Positions 1-10,234 of a stretch of DNA of 64,000 bases are shown in pieces. Numbering within the stretch: the first letter of the stretch is position 1; every line of letters begins with the position of its first letter. The notes under the pieces were generated by a model. That model was given only the letters and a program-made list of their open reading frames with translations, was not told where the DNA came from and searched no databases. Position numbers and translations under genes: made by a program. The DNA comes from Dryocosmus kuriphilus (Eukaryota; Arthropoda; Insecta; Hymenoptera; Cynipidae), in NCBI GenBank assembly GCA_038277395.1, contig CM076191.1, forward strand, positions 30,899,936 through 30,963,935. The letters run 5' to 3'.

Positions 1-528
1 TTTATTTTCTATAATTTTTTTGAGCAGATGCGTAGTTTTTGAGTTATTCGTAAAATATGTTATGAAATATAAAGAAAACCACTTTTCAGCAAAACTATGC
101 AAGATATGAGAAAATATTAACAAGCAGAATTGCTCACCTTGGAAAGAGCTACAAAATTTATTTATAAGACTCATCGTTTTACTTTTAAGAATCAAAATCC
201 TGTATTGTGAAAATTTGGAAAATCACAAGGAGCTTTACCAATCTACAATGTGTTTTAAAAAAATGTAATTATCGAGCGCGAAGCGCGAGTGTCATGATGA
301 GAATGTATTCCTTAAGGGCGATAAAGCCTTAAGTAAAATAATTTCTTTTGTAATTTTTAATTTAAAGGTATATACGATCCATAAACATCGAGCGCGTAGC
401 GCGAGGTGAATAATCTATCGAGCGCGAAGCGCGAGTGCCAACAGACGCGCGCCCTAGGTGCGCTCATACTTCGCGCGAAGCGCGGCGCGCGCAGCGCGCG
501 ATGAGAATGTGTCCGCGAAGCGGGCAGA
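1..528 (+). mobile_element. Hairpin-rich repeat, copy A (5'-truncated by window start)
   Basis: This is the right-hand part of a repeat family that recurs at 6987-8381, 31672-32625 (inverted) and 60242-61366. It holds the AT-rich block and then, from about 275, a run of GC-rich mini-palindromes of the type GAGCGCGAAGCGCGAG with GAA or GTA loops. It closes with a CCGCGAAGCGGG hairpin followed by CAGA and a T7 tract at 529-535. It has no credible protein. The family is defined by comparing the copies; its class is unknown. Confidence 0.8.
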
Positions 529-535
529 TTTTTTT

Positions 536-2480
536 ATTTTGAAATTAAAATTTTTGAAAATTTCTCTGTTGGTTCATAAATTACAGCGAATTTTTTATAA
601 GTACGCTTTTGCTAGTGAAAAATAATAATAAGAAAAAAGAAATTGAAAGCAACATTTTAGCTCAATTTAGAATTTTTTTTAATGTGCCAAAAATATGTTT
701 TTTAGATTAAGTTTAATGCACACTTTATTGGAAAAATTTGACTCTGTTGAACCTGAAATTTCTTCAGTCTAAGTCCAAGAAACATTCTATTACTTTACTT
801 TCATTGGTGTTTAAAGCGTTCAAAAATAGTGAAAAAAATCTCATTATCCCAAAATAACAAAACAAATTTTTCCCGAAAAAGCAAAGTCATAACGCCATGT
901 TTCTTCAGCTGAAGAAATCTCTCAGGTTCGATATATTCAACTCTTTCCAAAAAATTGTACATTGAATTCAACACAAAAAGCATGTTATCTTGCAAATTTT
1001 AAAAATATTATCAATATAACAAACAATTTTTTAAAATAATTTTTTATTATTCTTGTTCACTAGTAAAAAATGTACATATAACAAATTTTTCCAAGTTTTT
1101 TAACTATAATGGGAAAATTTTTAAAAATTTGAATATCAAAATAAAAAAATTATTAACCGATTTCAAATTTTTTTTTACTTTTTTCGAATGTTAACTCACA
1201 ATTTTTTTTTTCACTCCGCCCTAATACTTATCACTGCTTAAGATGTAAAGAGTAAGCCCACAAAATTAACAAATTGATAGTGAGTTCAAGTGAACTGGAA
1301 ATAAAGTAAAATAAATTCAACTGTATGCGTTATATAGGAGCCCCTCCCCCCGAAAAGCTTTGATTCTTGAACCCCTTGAATTTTGAGTGATTTAAGTACT
1401 GTATCAAGTTTGTTTATATATTTGTTTCATCTCTTCCGGTCAAGGGGTTCATTTCGTTCGTCTCATTAGTTTAGTGAATAGGGCACGGATACGGGTATGA
1501 CTACAAATGATTATAATCCATACAAGCAAGCGTCAACGAGCGTTTGAGCGGTATAGAATGGTAAGAATTGTCGTCGGGACCCCCCATGGTGGTTCTCCAG
1601 TGGGACCCCAGGGATTCCCTTGACTCCGTGCACTATAAGTCGAGAGCACACCCCTGTTTCTGTTTCTGTCCCTGTTCAAACCCAAACCCCCAAATCCCAA
1701 CCCTCGACCTCTCTGATCTCATCCAGCCTCATCTCCGGAACTCATGCTCATCTCCTGACAAAAGAGCATCTGTGCGATTCGATCTATGATGCTCCTGCAA
1801 CCTGTTCGCAGATAGGTTAGCGAGTATGTATACCGTACCGTGAATTCATTATCCATCTAATGTAAACATATTGTTGGTAGAACTAGATGCAGAGCCAAAT
1901 CGTGTCTATGGGCGAGTGCAGTGTTACTTTTCTCCCTTGAGACCCGATTTCAGAGAATTTTGTATTTTTATTTTTTTAAAAAGGGTTGACGATCGAACAA
2001 TGCTTTCATATTTAGAGTCCATTGCATTTTAAGTTTTCCGTAAGGAATTTTTTCAGTTGTAAATTTTTCATTTGGACGTCTTCAACTTTATCAATTTTTT
2101 TTGTTGACAATTTCACATTCAATCGTTTACATTTCTACGGTTTCTAATCAGACATATTTCTAAACATAAAAACATGAAACTTGGCAAATTGAAACTCTTA
2201 AAGTGTAAACGAATTCAAAAGTTATAAACTGAATATTTCATATTTCACATGAAGAACGTTAAAACAGCTAAAATTTTCAACCCAAAACTCTAGGGTTCCA
2301 AATTAATAATAGGACATGGGGCACTATTTCTGAAGTAACCCGACCTACAAAACAAAGTTCTCTGCAGTTCTCTGATCGGACTCAAACTTCGGCGCAAATA
2401 TTGTAGTCCTATTAGATGTCAATTTATGGGGAATAACTTTTGCCATTCAGAAATTTATTTACGAAATTATTTATGAAAGT
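536..2480. other. No gene recognised; AT-rich with one GC-richer block
   Basis: The stretch is mostly AT-rich without coding signal. The block at about 1440-1830 is richer in GC and holds two overlapping short plus-strand frames (1568-1789 and 1620-1820), neither with a recognisable domain. It could be an untranslated first exon or promoter region, but nothing shows this directly. Confidence 0.4.
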
Positions 2481-3374
2481 TTAAATAAACATAAGTTAAT
2501 CCAAATTCTGCTTTTTCATTTACTAGGTTAAGGATTCGTCTGTAAGTAAAAAATAATATGTTTGGAATAATAAAACCTTAATCAAAAACACCTAATATTA
2601 ATACATCGAGGCTTACAAAGTAGACTTATCTATCCAACTATTGTAGCTTATTTCCACGTTTCTTGAGTACTTTTTAAACAAGATAAATGTCTGGATGCCT
2701 AACTTTAGTAAGTTTTTGTTCATAGAAACTACCTAAAATAGGTTTATCTTTTGATAATCCATAAGCAAATACGTCACTGGTTCAGTATTCTTGATATTAC
2801 TTACAGTAAATATTTCAGTGGTCTAATTTGACGTATAATCTTTCTCGAAAACATGTTTAAACTTATTTTTATGAACTTTATCTCTAAATTTAAATTTAGT
2901 TTTCTCCACTACTTGTTTCACATGATCATTTTTGTATAGGTACATTAAACAAATTTGTTTTCTCATTTTCTGTAATAACATCTTTTGGTTTTATTCCAAT
3001 AGTGCGATGTTTAGTATCTCTGTAAGATGAAACTAAATCCTTCAAAATATCTAACCACTTATAATTTCCCTGTAAGCTAAATTACATCCACATTTTATTT
3101 TTTTAAGTACGATTAAGCCGCTCGCAAATTGATGCTTTAAAATTACTGAGTGTAGAGTACAAATTTATACTATATCGCGTCAAAAGATTTTCAAAATGTG
3201 TGTTGTAAAATTCCTTGCCTCTATCAACATGTAAATTTTTTAGTACACGTCCTTTGTCGAGTACAGCTTTTATGGCTGCAGTTATATCTTCACCCTTCTT
3301 ACATTTTACAGGAAGAGCCCAAGCAAATTTTGAAAATGTGTCAATTACAGTTAAGATGTATTTGTATCCTTTAC

Positions 3375-3423
<49 letters not shown>

Positions 3424-3720
3424 AGAGATTCAATGAACAGAGTATTGTTAACAACTTCAGTTCGCAAGGAAGCTATAACATCATAGATAGTCTGAATTTC
3501 TTGCTGTAGCATATTTTGTGCTATATACTCGTATTTAAATTTACAGCGTCATTTAAATCTTGCGCATCAGCTACATGGCACAGCTTTTTGTTTACGATAT
3601 CATAATATTTTCTTCAGGTGTGACTTTGAAGCCCATTCGAGGAGGACCACGACTTGCAGCCTTTGCTTGCTTAGAATAACGTCCAAACACATCAATACTC
3701 ATCTTGCAAATGATGTAAAT
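2480..3720 (-). pseudogene. Polinton/Maverick-type integrase (rve) relic
   Basis: Read on the minus strand, about 3375 down to 2780 encodes a decayed retroviral-type integrase catalytic core of the kind annotated in insects as transposon-derived F54H12.3-like. The first catalytic Asp lies in VIDTFSKFAWA and the second in HVDRGKEFYN; the Glu is in SICERLNRT, about 33 residues after the second Asp. A stop follows the Glu motif, and the downstream frame (continuing to about 2500) carries more stops and shifts. On the other side of the C45 tract (3421-3710) a further decayed minus-strand stretch contains CHVADAQDLNDAVN, which looks like an upstream domain or a neighbouring Polinton gene. It is clearly dead. 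It belongs to no element whose ends I can see and lies 31 kb from the provirus at 34.8-48.1 kb. Confidence 0.72.
3376..3420. repeat. C45 homopolymer
   Basis: An uninterrupted run of 45 C sits inside the integrase relic. It is G-quadruplex or i-motif capable, and its assembled length is likely to be unreliable. Confidence 0.9.
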
Positions 3721-3744
3721 CTTCCAAAACAGGGTAACACCCGT

Positions 3745-4215
3745 TCCTACACAATTTTATTCTACACAAAATATATTGTGCACATGTCTACTGATCATAT
3801 TTTTCCTACACAAAATATTTGCTACACAAAATATTTCCTACACAAAATTTAATACGGGTATATTTTTCCTACACGAAATTTTTTCTACACAGAATATTTG
3901 CTGCACAAAATTTAATACTGTTTAATACTTTTATTTTTTTCCTACACAAATTTTTTTCTACACAAAATATTTCCTACACAGAATTAATTATTGTTTAATA
4001 CTGTAATATTTTTCCTACACAAAATATTTTATACACGTAATATTTCTTATACAAAATTTAATACTGTTATATTTTTCCTACACAACAGATTTTCCGCACA
4101 TAATATTTCTTACGCAGAATTTAATACTGTTATATTTTTCCTACACAAAATTAAAAAATATTATGTCCAATATTTTTCCTACACAAAATATAATCTACAC
4201 AGCATATTTAAAACA
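3745..4215. repeat. AT-rich minisatellite, unit around TTTCCTACACAAAATATT
   Basis: About 20 imperfect copies of an 18-25-bp unit containing CCTACACAAAAT run in tandem. The open frames across it (3667-3852, 3991-4233) are translations of the repeat and not genes. Confidence 0.85.
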
Positions 4216-5416
4216 TTAAATTTATATTTATAATGTATAGATTTTTTGTCTTCATAATTTCCTTAGGTAATTAAAAATGAACTTGCATTAATGCAAGAGG
4301 CATTCATTTAAAACTTTAAATGAGTTCACGCGAATTCAAGATCCAGATGCTCGCAAGTTAGCGCCTAAACTTACGTCTCGTGCTTTAGACTCGTACATGT
4401 TTAGACCTCGCGCTTCGCGCTTGGATATTCAATCTGATGTAATGCTAAAAATAGATATTTTTTCATAGCATTTTTGATGAATATATAAAAAAAGAATTTC
4501 TACAAGTATTCTTCGCGATCGTCTATAAACTACGTTACCATCTTAGGGGGGGGGGGGGGGGGGGTTCTCACAAAACCAACGGTTTTTAACGGGTATAAGG
4601 TGAGTGGGATCCCCGTCAAAGTAATGTTACACGTATATATTAAACTTTTAGAATTTTGAGAATTTTCGTTCTTAAAGTACATAGTGTAACGTTTTTAGTA
4701 CGCTTCCAGGTGAACGTTTTTGTTAGAAAATTACTATTTTTGTTTAAAAATTCATCTTTTTTAGTTGAAACTTTAACCTTCTGATTGAGAAATCTTGAAT
4801 TTGGTTAAAAATTCGTCTTTTTTGGTAGTAAATGAATCTTTGTTTAAAAACTCATCTCTTTAGTTGGAAACTGAACTGTTTTTTTTTGAAAATTCCTATT
4901 TTTTTTTTTTTTTTTTTTGAAAAATTACTCTGTCAATTGATAATTTACCTATTCCATTTTTTGTCAAAACTAATTCTTTTTTAAGTAAAAATTCAACTGT
5001 TTATCAATTAAACTATTTTTTTAAATATACCTATACTATTATGCTATTGACAATCATATGTAGGAACCTTAATTATTAATAAAAAAATTATATAATTAAA
5101 TGGAAATACACATTTTACTATGAGTACTATGTTTTTTGTGCCTCCTATGTCTACTTTAGTATTTTAAGTCAATAGTTGTGTCATTTGTTTGATTACGAAT
5201 GTCAATTCTGACGATCGCTTACCTATATGTGAAGAGATGAAATTTCATAAGAAAAGACGAGAGCTTTTCTCGTTGCTGTTCATTTCTAGTATTCCTTGCT
5301 CAAATGCAACACTACTGAGAATAAATAAAAAATTTAAGTTTTCAAAAAAAAAGCTTTTATTGAAATATACTAAAAATAAAAACAGAATACACTCTGAAAA
5401 GGGAGTTACCATAATA
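4216..5416. other. No gene; G19 tract and isolated hairpin motif
   Basis: AT-rich sequence without coding signal. A lone CTCGCGCTTCGCGC hairpin at about 4408-4422 is a stray of the hairpin-rich repeat family. A G19 run lies at 4546-4564. Confidence 0.5.
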
Positions 5417-5886
5417 ACACAGGCCGACAAAATGAGGTCGATCCTCTGACCCAGATACCAGAATATACTTTTCCAAAGGTTTTTGATGCGCTGAATCCGA
5501 ATTCGAGGTCCCAAATCTCTCAATTGGCTCTGGTTTCCGAGATATCCTAACCTAAAAGTGCAAAAATAGCGATTTTTGCCTATATTTGAGGTTATGTAGC
5601 ATCGGATTTGTTCTTTTTCTCAAAAAGCTATATATATAATTTTAAGATATAAGCCTTGCCCTTTCAAATGCCGTTAAGTTTATTTAAATATCTCTTTTTT
5701 TCGCAGAGATATCGCATTTTGAAATTTTTATGTTTGGGAATTTACCTATACCTAAAAACCCATTTATGGATACGTGTATATTACTCGCTTCGATTTTTTA
5801 TTAGAAAATAGTAAAAAGTTATTGAAAATAAATAACATCTTACTTTTTTATACAAGAAAAACCTACTCGTTCAGAATCGAAGGTCG
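5417..5886 (+). repeat. Left TIR of long-TIR transposon copy 1
   Basis: 470 bp, near-identical in reverse complement to 9719-10177 with scattered substitutions and small indels. Short open frames inside it are not genes. Confidence 0.88.
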
Positions 5887-6313
5887 GATTTTTTTAATTT
5901 TTTTTCGAAGAATATCGAATATGGCCGACATAAATGGGCTAAAGTTACAATATATCAAATTTCCTGCAACAATTTTTTTTACTGCATGGCGACGAAAATG
6001 CAAAATTTTGATGAAATAATCAATTTTGATTATGACGATACCGCTCTTAGCCGAACCCAGAGTCACGAAACGAGGACGTGGCGGTGTAGACTCCATTTTT
6101 AAAAAAAAATTTTTTTAGTTGTTTTTTGTCTTTTTTTATTTTTTTATTTGTTTTTTTTTGTCTTTTTTGTCTTTTTTTATTTGTTTTTTGTCTTTTCAAA
6201 AAAAAATTTTTATTAATTCTTTTTACATTTTGTGTTTATTTTTATTTTTTATGTTCTTTATTGATTTCTTTTACTTTCCACAATTCGGCAGTTCCTAATT
6301 AAGTTTTATTTAT

Positions 6314-9300
6314 TTACTTCTTTTCTTTGTGAAATCGTTCTCGCTGTAATTCAAACGATCGTTTTAGTGTCTTTCGTTTATGACTAGCCGAAACATCGTT
6401 TCTCTTTAAAGACCAGCAGTACTCTGCAATCATTCTTACATCCCACCTTCCTTGATAGAGACACTCACTGTTTTTGAAGTCCTGGTGAAATCGCTCACCC
6501 ATTTCTTCACTAAATGCGCCTACATTCTCCGGGAAGTAATCCAAATGAGAAAATAAGAAATGGATTTTTAAGCTCATCAAGCAGCCTAGTTTTTGAAAAT
6601 TTTTTAACATTGTTGATACAATATTCTTATATTTTTTCATCTCCATGGTTCCCTAAGAAATTTTCTATTACTTTCTTTAAACTCAGCCAGGCATTTTTTT
6701 CTATCGACGTCATAGTCTTTATAAAATTTTCATCTTTGATGAGTTTTCTAATGTCAGGGCCTACAAAAATACCTTCCGTAACCTTAACGTCAGATAAATG
6801 TGGAAATTGAGATCGAATATATTGATAACACTTGCCATCTTTATTTAGAACTTTTAAAAATTGTTTCATTAATCCCAATTTGACATGTAGAGGTGGTATC
6901 AGAATTTGCTTAGGGTCGACAAGACTTTCGTGCATAACATTATAAGATTCAATTTTCCACTCCGATCTCTTTGGCCACTCTTTTTTACACTCTCATCTCA
7001 ATGAGAAGGCATTAGTTTTATGTGAAAACTGACTTTCGCGGATTTCATGAAATCTCCACGTTTCATGACCTCCTGAATCCGAAAAAACATGTTTTACGTT
7101 GGTGTCTGTCTGTCGTTGTTGTCGTCGTTGTTGTTGTTGTCGTCGTTGTTGTTGTCGTCGTTGTAGTCTGTGAACACGATAACTTTCGAAGGACTAATCG
7201 GATTGGGTTGCGCTTTAGCACACTTCTTTAAAGCATAAAAAGTAAGGACGAGTTCGTTAACCAGCCACTTTTGACCAACGGTTATGGTTTTATCCATCAA
7301 AAACGGTTTTCACAAAATACAAAAATCCATTTTCCGGCTAAACTATGAGAGATACAAAAAAAATGTAAGATAGTAAAATTGTTCAGCTTAAAAAGATCTA
7401 CAACTTTTGCCTTAACCGTTTTTTGATGAAATGAACGGTTTTTGTTTTAACCAAGAAAACGCTATTAAAATTAAAGAACTCTGGTTTTCCGCCAAAATAT
7501 TTAACATACAAAAAAGTGGCAAAGAACAAAGTTGTTCAATTTAAAACGAGCTACAAATTTTGTTTTAACCATTTTTTGATAAAATGCACGGTTTTTGTTT
7601 TAATCGATAAAACGTTATTAAAAATGAAAAATTTCAAATTTCCTGCCAAACTATGGAAGATACGGAAAAATAATAATAAACAAAGTTGTTCAACTCAAAA
7701 AGATGTACAAATTTTTTATTAACCATTTTTTGATAAAATGCACGGTTTTTGTTTTGATCGATAAAACGTTATTAAAAATAAAAAATTTCAAATTTCCCGC
7801 CAAACTATGCAAGATGTGGAAAAATTATAATAAACAAAATTGTTCAACTCAAAAAATCTACAAATTTGCTCTCTATCATTTTTTTGATCAGACGCGTAGT
7901 TTTTGAGTTATTCGTGAAATATGTTATATGAATATAAAGCAAACCACTTTTCAGCAAAACTGTGCAAGATATGAGAAAATATTAACAAGCAGAATTGTTC
8001 ACCTTGGAAAGAGCTACAAAATTTATTCGTTAAGACTCATCGTTTTACTTTTAAGAATCGAAATCCTCCATTGTGAAAATTTGGAAAATCACTAAAAAAC
8101 TTTACCAATCTACAATGTGTTTTAAAAAATGTAATTATCGAGCGCGAAGCGCGAGTGTCATGATGAGAATGTATTCCTTAAGGGCGATAGAGCCTTAAGT
8201 AAAATAATTTCTTTTGGAATTTTTAATTTAAAGGTTTATACGATCCATAAATACCGAGCGCGTAGCGCGAGGTGAATAATGTATCGAGCGCGAAGCGCGA
8301 GTGCCAACAGACGCGCGCCCTAGGCGCGCTCATACTTCGCGCGAAGCGCGCGATGAGAAATGTGCCCGCGAAACGGGCAGATTTTTTGACCAATGTTCGT
8401 TTCGAGCACGACTGTCCCAAAGACAAAGAAAGCAAGGGTACTTTATATTTCCCGATTGCAAACCCAGCATGAGATTAATCATTTTAAAGTCCCCACAAAT
8501 AACCACAAATAAGCCATTTATGTGCATCGTACTTGATTTTTTCTAAAAGAAGTTGAAAACTTTCATAAGATTCTTTAATTATAGTAGAGTGTCCAACAGG
8601 AACTGCTGCATATTTGTTTCCATTATGTAGCAAAACTGCTTTAAGGCTTTCTTTTGAAGAATCTATAAAAAGTCGCCAATCATTTGCATTATATAAACCT
8701 TCTTCATATGCATTTAAAAGTTCTTCAATATCATGACAGTATACTAAATCATCTTCTTTGGTAAAAAACTTGACAAACTCTTTTTCTCTATTTATATAGA
8801 CCGTAATTTTTGTTCCAGGCTTCAGTAAGTTCCTCTCTTTTAGTCTCGAAGCTAGCAGTTCAGCTAAATCTTTAGGAAGATTAGGTCTCGAATGAGATCA
8901 TTTAAGTCTTGTTGATCATAAAGTATAGGATAGGATTTATGGAACTATTTTCGTAATCACTGCCACTACTTTGTTGAAATTCCAAATCATCAATTTCAAA
9001 AGCATAAGCTGGATCATCAACTGCCTCCTTTGATTTTATTTTACCTTTTTTTGCTGGTGTCACACTTACAACATTGGGATAATTAATTTTCGTTTTTTTC
9101 ATTTTATTTAAACCAGTAATGTCACATGCACAAAAGTAGCAGTCCTGATCGTGATCCGTAGGTTCCCGCCAAATCATTGGATCAATGACTACATCTTTTT
9201 CAATTTGATCCCATCTGGTCAAAGTAAGTCGACATGCGTTACAAATTGATGCAGGTACCCAGGGTTTATCCAAATTTTTCATAGGTGTTTTATAACATTC

Positions 9301-9417
9301 TAAATATTTTTCTTTTATTAAATCATTAATACTTCTACGGTTGGATTCTGTTTCGAATGTCCCACAAATATGACAGAATTGATCTTTTTTATCTTTGCAA
9401 GGCATTCTTGAAGACAT
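6314..9417 (-). pseudogene. Putative transposase of long-TIR transposon copy 1, split by an insertion
   Basis: The coding sequence starts at 9417 with a Cys-rich N-terminus (FCHICGTFE, ICNACRLTL, DCYFCACDI) that looks zinc-binding and matches the N-terminus of the gene at 16686. Coding similarity continues through 8900-8390, including ICGDFK, GLQSG and PCFLCLWDSRAR. It stops at the T6 junction of the inserted repeat and resumes at 6980 with WPKRSEW and then DPKQILIPPLHVKLGL. The C-terminal block holds SHLDYFPENVGAFSEEMGER and FHQDF. At least two further frame breaks are visible: near 8890-8900, and at about 6640 between the two C-terminal segments. Conserved Asp, CxxC and Glu/His motifs suggest an RNase H-like transposase, but that is inference. 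The gene is non-functional. Confidence 0.8.
6987..8381 (+). mobile_element. Hairpin-rich repeat, copy B, inserted in a gene
   Basis: The best-defined copy, 1395 bp. It is flanked by T6 on both sides (6981-6986 and 8382-8387), and the interrupted transposase reading frame continues beyond each flank. The left end starts ACACTCTCATC. The right end is ATGAGAAATGTG, then a CCCGCGAAACGGG hairpin, then CAGA, so the subterminal CATTCTCATC/GATGAGAATG pair is inverted and an extra hairpin caps only the right end. Inside lie a (GTCGTTGTT)n microsatellite (about 7105-7170) and two to three ~154-bp tandem units (7388-7840) containing GATAAAATGCACGG. A cluster of palindromes fills 8138-8381. No transposase is encoded. 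Confidence 0.85.
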
Positions 9418-9718
9418 TGCTATTTTATAGGTGAATTGGTTAAAGTGTAAATAAAATTTTATATCGACGTCAATTAACTGTTGTTTGTTATCCGATTTTG
9501 ATAGATTACACTATATTGCAAGAGTTTTTCAGGAAGTCACTCATGAACACACCTCAAACTTACAACACTCAACCCAACAAAACAAAATAATACACAGTTG
9601 AAGATTAGGGAGCGTCCATAAACCACGTAGCCTGTTTTTCTTTTGTTTTTAACGTTGTGTTCTTTTTCACTTAACGGCAATTGTCTTTTCGTCTTTATTC
9701 AAACAAAAGAAGAACAGG

Positions 9719-10177
9719 CCGACCTTGGATTCTGAACGAGTAGGTTTTTCTTGTATAAAAAAGTAAGATGTTATTTATTTTCAATAACTTTTTACTATTT
9801 TCTAATAAAAAATCCAAGCGAGTAATATACACGTATCCATAAATGGGGTTTTAGGTATAGGTAAATTCCCAAACATAAAAATTTCAAAATGCGATATCTC
9901 TGCGAAAAAAATAGGTATTTAAATAAGCTTAACGGCATTTGAAAGGGCAGGGCTTATATTTTAAAATTATATATATAGCTTTTTGAGAAAAAGAAGAAAT
10001 CCGATGCTACATAACCTCAAATATAGGCAAAAATCGCTATTTTTGCACTTTTAGGTTAGGATATCTCGGAAACCAGAGCCAATTGAGAGATTTCGACCTC
10101 GAATTCGGATTTAGCGCATAAAAAACCTTTGGAAAAGTATATTCTGCTTTCTGGGTAAAAATCTTGTCGGCCTGTGT
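9719..10177 (-). repeat. Right TIR of long-TIR transposon copy 1
   Basis: Reverse-complement partner of 5417-5886. It ends 57 bp before the stop codon of the MULE/RING gene, so this transposon sits immediately 3' of that gene. Confidence 0.88.
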
Positions 10178-10234
10178 AATTTAATAATAATTTGACTAAC
10201 AATAAGAGCGCTGAGTAGATTACAATCTAATCCT

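Larger units (their letters stand above)
5417..10177 (-). mobile_element. Long-TIR DNA transposon, copy 1 (unclassified superfamily)
   Basis: Inverted repeats at 5417-5886 and 9719-10177 begin ACACAGGCCGACAA and bracket one minus-strand gene (6314-9417). A younger hairpin-rich repeat at 6987-8381 splits the gene. The architecture (TIRs of ~460-570 bp plus one ~550-aa protein) matches the element at 15837-18960. I could not identify a convincing target-site duplication. The subterminal motif CTGAATCCGAATTCGAGG (about 5492-5509) is shared with the TIRs of the other two copies. Confidence 0.82.

Noticed and set aside
3198..3509. Proline-rich open frames across the C45 tract on the plus strand
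   Set aside because: They are the antisense of the integrase relic plus the homopolymer; the coding signal is on the other strand.
7094..7300. Recurrent Asp/Asn-rich minus-strand frame also seen at 59290-59586, 60211-60552 and, diverged, at 32235-32627
   Set aside because: It recurs because the hairpin-rich repeat recurs; the Asp/Asn run is a GTT/GTC microsatellite, and the frames have no shared start context or domain.
8138..8381. Palindrome cluster as a CRISPR-like array
   Set aside because: Repeats are unequal, spacers are irregular and also palindromic, and the whole cluster is duplicated with a mobile repeat in a eukaryotic context.
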